A stretch of DNA of 17,507 nucleotides from an uncultured Chlorobiota bacterium (GCA_947311265.1 CAMZKQ010000153.1:1-17507), one strand, 5' to 3'. Counted from the stretch's first letter, positions 7,115 to 15,203 are shown. Program-made: numbers and translations. Notes: generated by a model from the letters alone, not told the origin.

Positions 7115-9757
7115 TTGTACGGCACTAAAATTACATATTACAAATTCCTACTGCTTACTAGCTTCTGCTTGGTTTCTAGTGCTTTATATGCACAAAAAAA
7201 TACAATTATAAAAGGCTACGCCGATTTTTCCATAGCTAATCCCGAACTAAAAAAAAATATCCCACTAAATGGGGAGTGGGCATTTTACCCCAACGAACTA
7301 CTTAGCCCAAAAGACTTTACACACAAAGACACGCTAAAAACAAGTTTTATAAAAGTACCCAGTTTATGGAACGGCAACAGCAACTTCCCCCAGCTCGCCA
7401 CCGGAAAAGGATTTGCCACTTACCGTGCCAAAATAAAATTGCCCAAAGCCGACCAGCTTTTAGCCATACGGATTTTAGGCGTAGAGTCGGCATATAAATT
7501 ATGGATAAATGGCGACATTATAATCGCCTCAGGAAAAGTAGCTACTTCCTCCCAAGAGATGCACCCAGCAAGACATAGCATTACAAAAATTTTTGAAGCC
7601 CAAGAAGAACTCGATATCATAATACAAGTAAGTAACTTTAAGCACCGCAACGGCGGAATAAAAAGCCAAATAATTATTGGAAATGCCGAGCAAGTAACCA
7701 GTTATTCTGCATCGCAGAATAATATTGATACCTTCCTACTTGGCGTTTTGTTAATTATGGCCATCTATCACATTTCGCTATTTCTACTTCGGCGAACCAA
7801 TAAATCAGCACTGTACCTTGGTGTTTTACTCCTCTCGCTAATGCTAAATATAAGTGTAAATAGCGAGCAAACTCTAGGGGAAATATTTACACAGATTTCA
7901 TGGTCGGCAAAGTTACATATTGATTTTATTTCGCACTATGCAGCTAGTATTTTCATGCTGCTCTTTTTTCGCTCGCTTTACCCCAGCGAGTTTAAAAAGT
8001 GGGTACTCATTGCTTCATACATTATTCTAGGGCTACTCTTAGCTGTAACACTAGCCTTTCCGCCAGTAGTTTTTACCGAATTTTTGATAGTCTTCGAAAT
8101 ATACATTATCCTACTAATACTCTACATTTTATACACACTCACAAAAGCCATATTTAAACGCAAAGACGGCGTTATCTTCAATTTTATCGGTACAGTTATC
8201 GTCTTATTTGCTGTGGTTAATGATATTTTGGTAGATATGCTCGTAATATCCTCTATACGCTTACTACCCGGTGGTATTTTTGCCTTCGTATTTTTTCAAA
8301 CTTATATGCTTTCTCGGAATTTCTCAAATATGTTCAACAAAACTGATGAGCTAAATTTACTAATGAGCAACCTTGACAAAATAAAAAATAACCTACTGAC
8401 TGCCTCCACTTTTAACCTCAAAGCAACCGTGAAAATTTTAATTGAAAACACCAATGCAGACCGAGGTTTACTATTTATTATTACCGATGGCAAAGCCATT
8501 TTAAACACCATTTGCCGAACCAACCAAACACAAGAGCAGCTTACTGATACCCAGTATCCTACAGCAATTATAGAAAAAGTAACACAAAGCAAATCTACTG
8601 TCTTAGTTGAAAATCCATTAAAAAAGTTACATTATTTTACCCAAGACTACCTAGAAACATACGCCCCAAAATCTATTTTGTGTGTGCCATTAATTGCGAG
8701 CAACAAGATAAAAGCTATAATTTACCTCGAAAATTTTAGCCAAACAAAAGCCTTTAATAGCGATAATGTAAAAGTTTTAGAACTATTAACCAACCAAATT
8801 TTGGCTTTAAAGGACAATGCCACCATATACGGCAGCCTAAATGATGCCAACAAAGGGCTCGAAGACACAGTACAGCACCGTATATCCGAAATAAATAATC
8901 AAAAAGAAGAACTACTTGCACAACGAGATGAAATTGATAACCAAAAAAGTTTCTTGGATAAAACCTACAGCAAAATATCCAAACAGCACACCGTAATTAG
9001 TGAGCGTATCCAATATGCCAAAGGCATACAAGAAACCATTTTGCCTCCAAACACATTTTTAAGCAATATTTTTGCAGATGCCTTTGTCTATTACAAACCA
9101 AAAGAAGAGCTAAGTGGCGATTTTTACTGGGGGCAAGTAAAAGGAGAAAATATCCTTTTTGCAACAGTAGATTGTACCGGGCACGGCGTTCCGGGGGCAT
9201 TAATGTCCATCGTAGGTTCAAATTTACTAAACGCCGCAGTAAACATTAAGCAGCTATCCAAACCCTCGGAAATACTCGACTATATGCAGCAAGCCATTAG
9301 AGTGCAACTAAAGCAATCTGGCGAAAAAAATGACTCCAACGACGGTATGGATTTGTCCCTGATAAACTATAATCCCGAAACAAAAGCACTCCAATTTGCA
9401 GGGGCTAGAAACTACGGCTTCCTGCTTAGAAATAAGCAAATTACAGAGATAAAAGCCGATAGAATGTCCATTGGAGGAGCAGCCCATGCCCGAATTTCCA
9501 AAGAAAAATGCTTTACCAACCAACGCATTCAAATTGAAAAAAATGACCAGCTATACCTCTTTTCAGATGGCTATATTGACCAGCTAGGCGGCAGTAATGG
9601 TAGGCGTATAATGAAAAGATCATTTAAGACTTTACTCCTTTCCATCTGCGAACTATCTATGAGCGAGCAGCTTGAAATTATTAATAGCTTCTTAAAAAAA
9701 TGGCAAGGCGAGAGCATTCAAAACGATGATATTCTAGTAACTGGTATTAAATTTTAG
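7115..9757 (+). CDS. 7TMR-DISM membrane sensor with GAF and SpoIIE-type PP2C phosphatase domains
   Basis: An 880-residue receptor. A signal peptide (residues 1-~26, ending ALYA/Q) leads to a periplasmic jelly-roll-like domain (~30-200; LNGEWAFYP, KLWING). About seven membrane helices follow (~203-400), the 7TMR-DISM arrangement. A GAF-like domain spans ~410-570, a charged coiled coil ~570-640, and a C-terminal SpoIIE/PP2C serine phosphatase ~640-880. Metal-binding motifs are intact: SGDFYW with D669, DCTGHGVPG with D686, and NDDILV with D871/D872. Family members sense an external ligand and dephosphorylate a partner-switching regulator such as an anti-sigma antagonist; no such partner is in this window. 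The start is odd: the only usable codon is TTG at 7115, immediately after an in-frame TAA, and the first internal ATG (~7559) would remove the signal peptide. It probably shares a transcript with the hydrolase upstream. Confidence 0.88.
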   Translation: MYGTKITYYKFLLLTSFCLVSSALYAQKNTIIKGYADFSIANPELKKNIPLNGEWAFYPNELLSPKDFTHKDTLKTSFIKVPSLWNGNSNFPQLATGKGFATYRAKIKLPKADQLLAIRILGVESAYKLWINGDIIIASGKVATSSQEMHPARHSITKIFEAQEELDIIIQVSNFKHRNGGIKSQIIIGNAEQVTSYSASQNNIDTFLLGVLLIMAIYHISLFLLRRTNKSALYLGVLLLSLMLNISVNSEQTLGEIFTQISWSAKLHIDFISHYAASIFMLLFFRSLYPSEFKKWVLIASYIILGLLLAVTLAFPPVVFTEFLIVFEIYIILLILYILYTLTKAIFKRKDGVIFNFIGTVIVLFAVVNDILVDMLVISSIRLLPGGIFAFVFFQTYMLSRNFSNMFNKTDELNLLMSNLDKIKNNLLTASTFNLKATVKILIENTNADRGLLFIITDGKAILNTICRTNQTQEQLTDTQYPTAIIEKVTQSKSTVLVENPLKKLHYFTQDYLETYAPKSILCVPLIASNKIKAIIYLENFSQTKAFNSDNVKVLELLTNQILALKDNATIYGSLNDANKGLEDTVQHRISEINNQKEELLAQRDEIDNQKSFLDKTYSKISKQHTVISERIQYAKGIQETILPPNTFLSNIFADAFVYYKPKEELSGDFYWGQVKGENILFATVDCTGHGVPGALMSIVGSNLLNAAVNIKQLSKPSEILDYMQQAIRVQLKQSGEKNDSNDGMDLSLINYNPETKALQFAGARNYGFLLRNKQITEIKADRMSIGGAAHARISKEKCFTNQRIQIEKNDQLYLFSDGYIDQLGGSNGRRIMKRSFKTLLLSICELSMSEQLEIINSFLKKWQGESIQNDDILVTGIKF

Positions 9758-9770
9758 TCCTGCCAAGCGG

Positions 9771-11032
9771 CTAATTATCATCAAACACAAACCGAGCTGT
9801 TCGCCTGTTCCTTTGCGAAATGTAAATTTTGCAACCCTCAATTTTAGCCTCAATAATAGCGGCCGAATAATGCCGAATAGTTACTAGCCTCAAATTTTCA
9901 TTAGAAAGCACTTGAAAACTAGCCTTCATTTTAGCCAAAAAGGGTTTCACCCTTTCGGGGATATTGTCGGTACAAATAGAAAATTTTAGTGCTGAATTTT
10001 GCATTAAATGAGCTTTTAGTCTAAATTTTGCTAAAGCAGAAAAAATAAGCCCTAAATTTTCTTCATTAATAAACGAAAAATCCCTTGGCGAAAATGAAAT
10101 TAAAATTTGGTGCTTTTTTTCTATAAATACCGGTATTTCAGGGTAATAAGCAGGATTAAATTTTGAAATATCCTCAATTATTGTGCCCTGCTCATAAGGC
10201 TTATCGAAAGGGCGAACCCGTATAGGAATTTTTTTATTTTGTAGCGGTTTTATCGTTTTGGGGTGAAGAATTTTTGCCCCAAAATAAATTTGCTCCACCA
10301 CCTCTCGGTAAGATAACCGGGGCAGTAAAATAAAATCCTTATTTATTTCTGGGTCGCAATTATAAATCCCGTTTACCCCTTTCCAGAAATCAACTCGCTC
10401 AGCACCAAGACAGTAGGCAATTACAGAAGCCGAAAAATCACTACCCTCACGCCCTAACGTTGTGGAATTGGAGTAAGTATCGCTACCAATAAAACCTTGG
10501 GTAACATAAATATCGTAGGCAGAAAAATTAATTTTATCCTTAATCCTCTGTTCCGAAACTGCCCAATTTATAGTGGCGCCTCTATAAATAGAATCGGTTA
10601 TTATAAGCTCCCTAGCCCCTTGTAACCCACAGTTTATCCCATTATTTTTAAAGTAGTTGGCACAAATTAAAGAAGACAAAATTTCGCCAAAAGGCACAAG
10701 CCTATCATACTCAAAATCGTAATCTGCCGAGGGAGTCGATTGCAACACTCCTAAAATATCATTAAAAACAGTATCTATTTTTTGAAAAATAGTAGCTTCC
10801 TTAGCAAATAATTCACTAGCCAATTGGGCATGAAATTTTCGTATATATAAAGGTGCGATTGCGTGTCTTCTTGTTTAAAAAATGCCCTTGCTAACTCCTC
10901 AAAAGCACTAGTCATTTTCCCAAATGCAGAAACAACTAGTACAGCTTTAGAGTAAGATTTTAATATTTTGCAGGCTTGTATTAAATCGTTAGGGATTCTT
11001 AGTACACCGCCCCCAAATTTTAGCACTATCAT
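9771..11032 (-). pseudogene. lysC: Aspartate kinase, interrupted by a frameshift (or sequence error)
   Basis: Two overlapping minus-strand frames together encode one aspartokinase, the first enzyme of lysine, threonine and methionine synthesis. The upstream frame, from ATG 11032, carries the N-terminal VLKFGGGVLR and VVSAFGKMTSA motifs and ends at a stop near 10772. The downstream frame holds GREGSDFSAS, DFWKGVNGIYNCDP, FGAKILHPKTI and a degenerate ACT-like C-terminal region. Frames join near 10836-10849: the first reads ...SHLYIYENF and the second ...LYIRKFHAQLASELF. The join has a TATATATA tract (10842-10849) and an A4 tract in the sense strand (10836-10839). Removing one TA unit, or adding one A, restores a 419- or 420-residue protein of normal family length. 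The ATG at 11032 is preferred over an in-frame TTG at 11056, since a promoter box overlaps the latter. The gene converges on the sensor gene with 13 nt between stops. Confidence 0.85.
10842..10849. repeat. (TA)4 dinucleotide tract at the aspartokinase frame break
   Basis: TATATATA lies where the two aspartokinase frames must join. A change of one TA unit shifts the frame by the amount needed. A four-unit tract is short for true phase variation, and the neighbouring A4/T4 tract at 10836-10839 is an equally good site for the indel. Confidence 0.5.
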
Positions 11033-11053
11033 AGCTTCTGTTTTATTTTTCTC

Positions 11054-11061
11054 CAAAATTA
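11054..11061 (-). promoter_or_regulatory. -7 promoter box for aspartate kinase
   Basis: On the minus strand this reads TAATTTTG, fitting TAnnTTTG, 21 nt upstream of the ATG at 11032. It would give a leader of about 15 nt. It supports the ATG over the TTG at 11056, which lies inside the box. Confidence 0.45.
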
Positions 11062-11095
11062 TTAATATTTTCTAAATTTAGTAAAATAAAAAATG

Positions 11096-11103
11096 TATTT
11101 TTG
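11096..11103 (+). promoter_or_regulatory. -7 promoter box for fructose-1,6-bisphosphatase
   Basis: TATTTTTG matches TAnnTTTG and lies 50 nt upstream of the fbp ATG. It is back to back with the minus-strand box at 11054-11061, so the -33 regions of the two divergent promoters overlap in about 35 bp of AT-rich DNA. Confidence 0.45.
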
Positions 11104-11153
11104 AGAAAAATATAAACTTTCACTTCCGATTTTTTTCGGGCAATTCTAAACAA

Positions 11154-12164
11154 ATGATAGCAACTACACTTAACGAATTTATTATCGAACGCCAAGAGGA
11201 ATTTCCGTATGCAAAAGGCGAACTTTCAAGGCTATTGAGCCACATCAGCTTGGCCGCAAAAATTGTACACCGAGAAGTAAGTAAAGCAGGTCTTGTAGAT
11301 ATTCTTGGCGAAGCAGGGGCAACAAATGTGCATGGTGAAAACCAAAAAAAACTAGACGTTTTTGCCGACGAAAAATTTATAAATGCCCTACGAGGCAGTG
11401 CAGAATGCTGCGGTATTGCATCGGAAGAGAACGAAGAAATTGTAATTTTTGATAGCGAAGTTGCTCGAAATGGCGATTATGTAGTTACTATGGACCCGCT
11501 TGACGGGTCTTCAAATATTGATGTAAACGTTTCCATAGGAACAATTTTTGCAATATATCGGCGCGTTTCTCCTGTGGGGCATAAGGCTACCGAGGAGGAT
11601 TTTTTACAACCCGGAAGAAGCCAAGTGGCAGCCGGTTATGTTATCTATGGTTCGTCCACAATGCTAGTTTACTCAACAGGCAAAGGCGTTCATGGCTTTA
11701 CACTCGACCCCTCAATTGGCGAATTTTGCCTGTCGCACCCCAACATAAAAACACCACATTCTGGTTACATTTACTCGATAAACGAAGGCAATTATAAAAA
11801 ATTCGCCAAGGGCGTAAAAAAGTACCTGAAATATTGTCAAGTAAGCGATGAACCCACTAACCGCCCTTACTCATCAAGATATATTGGCTCATTGGTTGCC
11901 GATTTTCATCGGAATTTATTGCAAGGTGGGATTTTTATTTACCCAAAAACAGAGCACGACCCTTGCGGGAAATTGCGTTTACTTTACGAGTGTAACCCTG
12001 TTGCATTTTTAGTAGAACAAGCTGGTGGTAAAGCAACTAACGGCAGGGGAGAGCGAATTTTAGACATTGTACCAAAAAAATTACACCAACGAGAACCACT
12101 CTATGTTGGCTCTAGAAATATGGTGGATAAAGCCGAAGAATTTATTAAAGAATTTGGCGATTAA
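11154..12164 (+). CDS. fbp: Class I fructose-1,6-bisphosphatase
   Basis: A 336-residue cytoplasmic enzyme that hydrolyses fructose 1,6-bisphosphate to fructose 6-phosphate in gluconeogenesis. The metal-binding signature MDPLDGSSNIDVNVSIGTIF is complete, with D114 and D117. Other class I landmarks include IASEENEE (~residues 95-102), the substrate-binding SRYIGSLVADFHRNLLQGGI (~242-261), the catalytic-site YPKTEHDPCGKLRLLYECNP and the C-terminal EPLYVGS. Length is normal and the ATG start agrees with the usual N-terminus (TTLNEFIIERQ). It is preceded by its own promoter box. The citrate lyase alpha gene follows closely without a terminator, so co-transcription is likely. Confidence 0.97.
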   Translation: MIATTLNEFIIERQEEFPYAKGELSRLLSHISLAAKIVHREVSKAGLVDILGEAGATNVHGENQKKLDVFADEKFINALRGSAECCGIASEENEEIVIFDSEVARNGDYVVTMDPLDGSSNIDVNVSIGTIFAIYRRVSPVGHKATEEDFLQPGRSQVAAGYVIYGSSTMLVYSTGKGVHGFTLDPSIGEFCLSHPNIKTPHSGYIYSINEGNYKKFAKGVKKYLKYCQVSDEPTNRPYSSRYIGSLVADFHRNLLQGGIFIYPKTEHDPCGKLRLLYECNPVAFLVEQAGGKATNGRGERILDIVPKKLHQREPLYVGSRNMVDKAEEFIKEFGD

Positions 12165-12200
12165 TTTTATGTAATGACTTCTTAAAATGGTAAAATTAAT

Positions 12201-12205
12201 AAAAA
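12201..12205 (+). repeat. A5 tract at the probable citF frame break
   Basis: Five A residues separate an in-frame-looking start (ATG GTA AAA at 12187) from the conserved N-terminal codons of citF, which lie in the -1 frame. One more A here would join the two. Confidence 0.5.
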
Positions 12206-12221
12206 TGCAGCTGGTCGGCTT

Positions 12222-13739
12222 GTGCCAGATTATATTAATGGACAAAAAGCTACGCCTTATAAAGGCGTTGGGAAATTTATGCCACAAGGCAGAAAGTTTG
12301 CTCAAAAAATTGCATCTAACTCCAATTTTCCGCCCGACGGGAATAAACTAGCAAATAACTTAAAAGATGCACTTGTAAAAGCGGGGCTTAAAGATGGCAT
12401 GACTATCTCTTCCCACCACCATTTTAGAAATGGTGATTTAATAATGAATCAAGTTTTTGATATTGCCAAAGGGTTGGGAATAAAGGATTTACGATGGTTT
12501 CCATCGGCATCATTTCCTTGTCATGAGCATTTGGTGCAGTACCTCGAAGATGGGACAATCCACCATATAGAGGGCAGCATGAACGGCCCTTTGGGTAAAT
12601 TTGCATCAGATGGTAAGATGAAAGGCATGGCAGTTTTACGCTCGCATGGCGGGCGTTACCAAGCCGTACAGGACGGCGAAGTGGAAATTGATATTGCCGT
12701 AATTGTTGCAGGAACTGCCGATGCTTTTGGTAATGCCAATGGGGTCGATGGCGACTCTGCAAGTGGTCTTCTGGGCTTTGCCCTTGCAGATTCGCAATAT
12801 GCAGAAAAAGTAATTGTTGTTACCGATAATCTAGTGCCATTTCCGTGTATCCCTTGGCAAATACAGGGTAATAATGTTGATTTTACTGTAAAAGTGGAAA
12901 AAGCAGGTATTCCCGAAAAAATAATATCAGGCACTACAAAAATAACAAAAAGCCCTGACCGCTTACTGTTGGCAGAAATGACCGCTCAATTTTGCGATGC
13001 CGCAGGGATTATTAAAGACGGTTTTTCTTTCCAGACTGGAGCTGGTGGCACTTCGCTTGCTGTTAGCAAATATTTTGGCGATATAATGAAGGAGCGAAAT
13101 ATTAAAGCCCGATTTGCTAGGGGCGGTAGCAACAAATATTTAGTGCAAATGCTCGAAGATGGAATGATTGATTATATTCTTGATGGGCAAACGTTTGATT
13201 TAGAAGGTGTTCGTTCTATGCGAGAAAATCCAAACCATGTATGGACTAGCCCTTTTACTAGCTATAATTACCATGGGAAGGGCAATTTTGCGGGTATGGT
13301 AGATGTTGTTATTTTGGGTGCAACGGAAGTTGATGTCAATTTTAATGGCAATGTTTGCACCCATTCTGATGGCTTGCTATTGCACGGTATTGGGGGGTGG
13401 CAAAATTGTTTGTTTAGCAAAACGGTAATTCTACCTATCCCACTTTTTCGCAATAGAATACCCGTTGTGGTGGATAATGTTACTACAATTGTAGGGCCTG
13501 GCGAGCTAATTGATGTGATTGTAACGGAAAGGGGAATTGCAATAAACCCGCTCCGTAAGGATTTAATTGAAGCGACTAAAAATGCAGGTTTGCCTATAAA
13601 AACTATTCAAGAATTAAAAGCTGAGGCGGAACAAATTTGTGGAGTGCCAGAAAAACCTATTTTTACGGACGAAATTATTGCGGCCATAAAGTGGGTTGAT
13701 GGTACTGTTATAGACGTAGTTAGAAAGGTAAAAGCTTAG
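12222..13739 (+). CDS. citF: Citrate lyase alpha subunit (citrate:acetyl-ACP/CoA transferase)
   Basis: A 505-residue product matching CitF, the transferase subunit that swaps acetyl for citryl on the carrier in citrate lyase. Supporting segments are PYKGVGKF at the N-terminus, TISSHHHFRNGD, GRYQAVQDGEVEIDIAV, ADAFGNANGVDGDSASG, PCIPWQIQG, SFQTGAGGTSLAV and HSDGLLLHGIGGWQN. The GTG at 12222 is the first possible start in this frame, but conserved-looking residues KNAAGRLV lie upstream in frame, before any start codon. An ATG at 12187 in the +1 frame would give MVKLIKNAAGRLVPDYING if the A5 tract at 12201-12205 had a sixth A, so the true start is probably 12187 and one base may be missing. No citD, citE, citC, citX or citG is adjacent, so it may act with distant partners or as a separate CoA transferase. 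A strong terminator follows. Confidence 0.92.
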   Translation: MPDYINGQKATPYKGVGKFMPQGRKFAQKIASNSNFPPDGNKLANNLKDALVKAGLKDGMTISSHHHFRNGDLIMNQVFDIAKGLGIKDLRWFPSASFPCHEHLVQYLEDGTIHHIEGSMNGPLGKFASDGKMKGMAVLRSHGGRYQAVQDGEVEIDIAVIVAGTADAFGNANGVDGDSASGLLGFALADSQYAEKVIVVTDNLVPFPCIPWQIQGNNVDFTVKVEKAGIPEKIISGTTKITKSPDRLLLAEMTAQFCDAAGIIKDGFSFQTGAGGTSLAVSKYFGDIMKERNIKARFARGGSNKYLVQMLEDGMIDYILDGQTFDLEGVRSMRENPNHVWTSPFTSYNYHGKGNFAGMVDVVILGATEVDVNFNGNVCTHSDGLLLHGIGGWQNCLFSKTVILPIPLFRNRIPVVVDNVTTIVGPGELIDVIVTERGIAINPLRKDLIEATKNAGLPIKTIQELKAEAEQICGVPEKPIFTDEIIAAIKWVDGTVIDVVRKVKA

Positions 13740-13760
13740 AAAGGTTTAAATTTTAATTAG

Positions 13761-13812
13761 AAAAAAACGCATATCCTAAATTTAGAATATGCGTTTTTCG
13801 TTTTTTTTAAAT
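13761..13812. terminator. Bidirectional intrinsic terminator between convergent genes
   Basis: A perfect 12-bp stem pairs AAAAACGCATAT (13763-13774) with ATATGCGTTTTT (13787-13798). The 12-nt loop contains CTAAATTTAG, which can fold further. A T-rich run follows on the plus strand and an A-run precedes it, acting as a T-run on the minus strand. It sits between citF (stop 13739) and the convergent gene ending at 13826, so it can end transcription from both sides. Confidence 0.88.
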
Positions 13813-13825
13813 GCTAATTTTAGGC

Positions 13826-14800
13826 TTACTCAACAACCAAATAAACCATGGTTTGGTTAAGTAACTGGAAAGCTATTTCGCCAAATGTTGTTGCTCCTGT
13901 TGCCTCAACTTTTTTATTTGCAAAGTCTCCATAGAGGTAGTTTAAAACGCAGTTACAGGCATAATTTGTTTTAGGAATTGCCTTAATTGCAGCATTAAAT
14001 TGGGCTTCATAGTCATCAATATTTTGAGCCAATTTATAGGTTTCGTCTTTAAAAACGGGGGCTACTAAACCCACCTCTCGTGTTTCTTCATTTAAGGTTA
14101 AGAAACTTTTATTAATTCTTGCCCCTAGTTGGTTGGCAATCATAGGGAAACGAGTGTCGTGATTTACCGATTTTAAGTAGTCGATTAAATCGAGTACTTT
14201 TCCATTGACTATACATTCTTTTTGTACCAAACCATCTTCTTGGAAACTAATTGTATCGCTATCTTCTTTTTCGGTGAAGATATTTATTATGTCTAGGCGT
14301 GCCGTTTTTTCTGCTGGCAGCTCTACATGAAGTGCCACTAAACCATCATCAAATTTTTCGCCAGTTTTTCCGTTAAATATTTTTGCGGTTTCGTCTGGGT
14401 TATCAAGGTTAGTGCCTGACACATAGCCTATTACAGGGTTTGAAAAAATATCAGGATAACCCAAAGAATGGAGTGCAAAGTTAGTATGAGCCGGTGAGCC
14501 AATAGGGATAATTACTACTGTAAAGCCGTTTTCAAAGCTATCCGAACTTAGGGTTTCCATTTTATCTGCATCATATTTTGCAATTTTAAAATTTGTTCCC
14601 TCATTAGTTTGGTCATCAACAAAAACCATTTGGTCGCTTTGTTTGCCGCCTTCTTTGTCTATAAAATATTCGATAGTACCACCTATCCAATTGCCTTTTG
14701 GCAAATTTTCTAAAATTTCTTCGTCGGCAGTTAATATCATAAATTTATCCTGTGCTATAAATTTAGTAACCTCGCTTACTGTATAAAGTTTTCTTTCCAT
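13826..14800 (-). CDS. Uncharacterised protein, possibly DUF6976/FIST-like
   Basis: A 324-residue soluble, acidic protein without signal peptide or membrane helix. Near the N-terminus it reads FMILTADEEILENLPKGNWI followed by GGTIEYFI; near the C-terminus ACNCVLNYLYG and ATGATTFGEIAFQLLNQTMV. From memory this pattern (small N-terminal 'PxGxWIGGTIPYF' block, C-terminal Asn-Cys and Gly-Glu-Ile-Ala blocks) recalls a family named DUF6976, and it has a likeness to FIST sensory domains; I hold both only loosely. Two cysteines in ACNC could be redox- or ligand-active. I chose the ATG at 14800, not the TTG at 14809, because the upstream small gene's stop is at 14803-14805, leaving 2 nt between stop and ATG. 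The pair is therefore almost certainly translationally linked. Function unknown. Confidence 0.75.
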   Translation of the reverse strand: MERKLYTVSEVTKFIAQDKFMILTADEEILENLPKGNWIGGTIEYFIDKEGGKQSDQMVFVDDQTNEGTNFKIAKYDADKMETLSSDSFENGFTVVIIPIGSPAHTNFALHSLGYPDIFSNPVIGYVSGTNLDNPDETAKIFNGKTGEKFDDGLVALHVELPAEKTARLDIINIFTEKEDSDTISFQEDGLVQKECIVNGKVLDLIDYLKSVNHDTRFPMIANQLGARINKSFLTLNEETREVGLVAPVFKDETYKLAQNIDDYEAQFNAAIKAIPKTNYACNCVLNYLYGDFANKKVEATGATTFGEIAFQLLNQTMVYLVVE

Positions 14801-14802
14801 TT

Positions 14803-15039
14803 TTACCAAGTTTTAAAGATTGATATCAAATCTGCATTTGCTGCAAGATAATATTTTGAACATAAGCTAAATAATTGTTCCTTAGCATATTGTGCTGTAA
14901 ACTTACCTTGCTTTACTTTCTTTTGGAGGCGGTTAAGTTGAACCTGCAAAGTATAATTCTTAAATTCATGAATTATTTCTCCGGAAATTAACTTGCCCCA
15001 TTCCTCCCTTTGAATATCAGGAATATTTGAGTTTGCCAT
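14803..15039 (-). CDS. Small uncharacterised 78-residue protein
   Basis: Not recognised. The product is predicted to be mostly helical: a central basic amphipathic stretch (QVQLNRLQKKVKQGKF), then AKEQLFSLCSKYYLAANADLI and a C-terminal IFKTW. There is one cysteine and no signal peptide or membrane segment. It starts at a good ATG (15039) and ends 2 nt before the ATG of the 324-residue gene, so the two are likely partners, perhaps a small binding or regulatory subunit and its larger effector. It is not a shadow of another gene: no competing frame on either strand covers this region. Confidence 0.7.
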   Translation of the reverse strand: MANSNIPDIQREEWGKLISGEIIHEFKNYTLQVQLNRLQKKVKQGKFTAQYAKEQLFSLCSKYYLAANADLISIFKTW

Positions 15040-15073
15040 AGTTTTTATTTTATAGTAGCTATTTTGTATTCTA

Positions 15074-15081
15074 CAATCTTA
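15074..15081 (-). promoter_or_regulatory. Weak candidate -7 box for the 78-residue gene
   Basis: The minus strand reads TAAGATTG, one mismatch from TAnnTTTG, 34 nt upstream of the ATG at 15039. The rest of 15040-15203 shows nothing I can name apart from AT-rich spacer, and no clear terminator for the methyltransferase gene. Confidence 0.25.
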
Positions 15082-15203
15082 TAGTGTTATTTTTCTAAGT
15101 TTAATTTAGCAATTTTAGTGCCAGCTGTACTGCTTTTTTTATTTATAACTGATTTATTATTTGTTGGGAGAGGGGGACATATATTAAAAGGCAAAATTAG
15201 TTT

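Noticed and set aside
10860..10885. TTTTTTAAAC in the aspartokinase sense strand as a programmed -1 frameshift site
   Set aside because: The heptamer is not in the X XXY YYZ phase of the N-terminal frame, and slipping there leads straight into a TAA in the -1 frame. The join has to be further downstream.
9771..11056. Two independent genes (93 and 350 residues) in place of one aspartokinase
   Set aside because: Each carries only part of the aspartokinase domain, they overlap, and together they make one full-length family member.
12187..12300. Separate small gene starting at ATG 12187
   Set aside because: Past the first few codons this frame overlaps citF and gives no recognisable protein; it is better explained as the displaced start of citF.
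14801..14809. TTG start at 14809 for the 324-residue gene
   Set aside because: It would overlap the stop of the 78-residue gene, and an ATG three codons later is well placed.
15117..15135. Short inverted repeat AGTGC-CAGCTG-TACT as terminator or operator
   Set aside because: The arms contain a mismatch and only a few pairs remain; the T-run is not adjacent in the direction needed for the methyltransferase gene.
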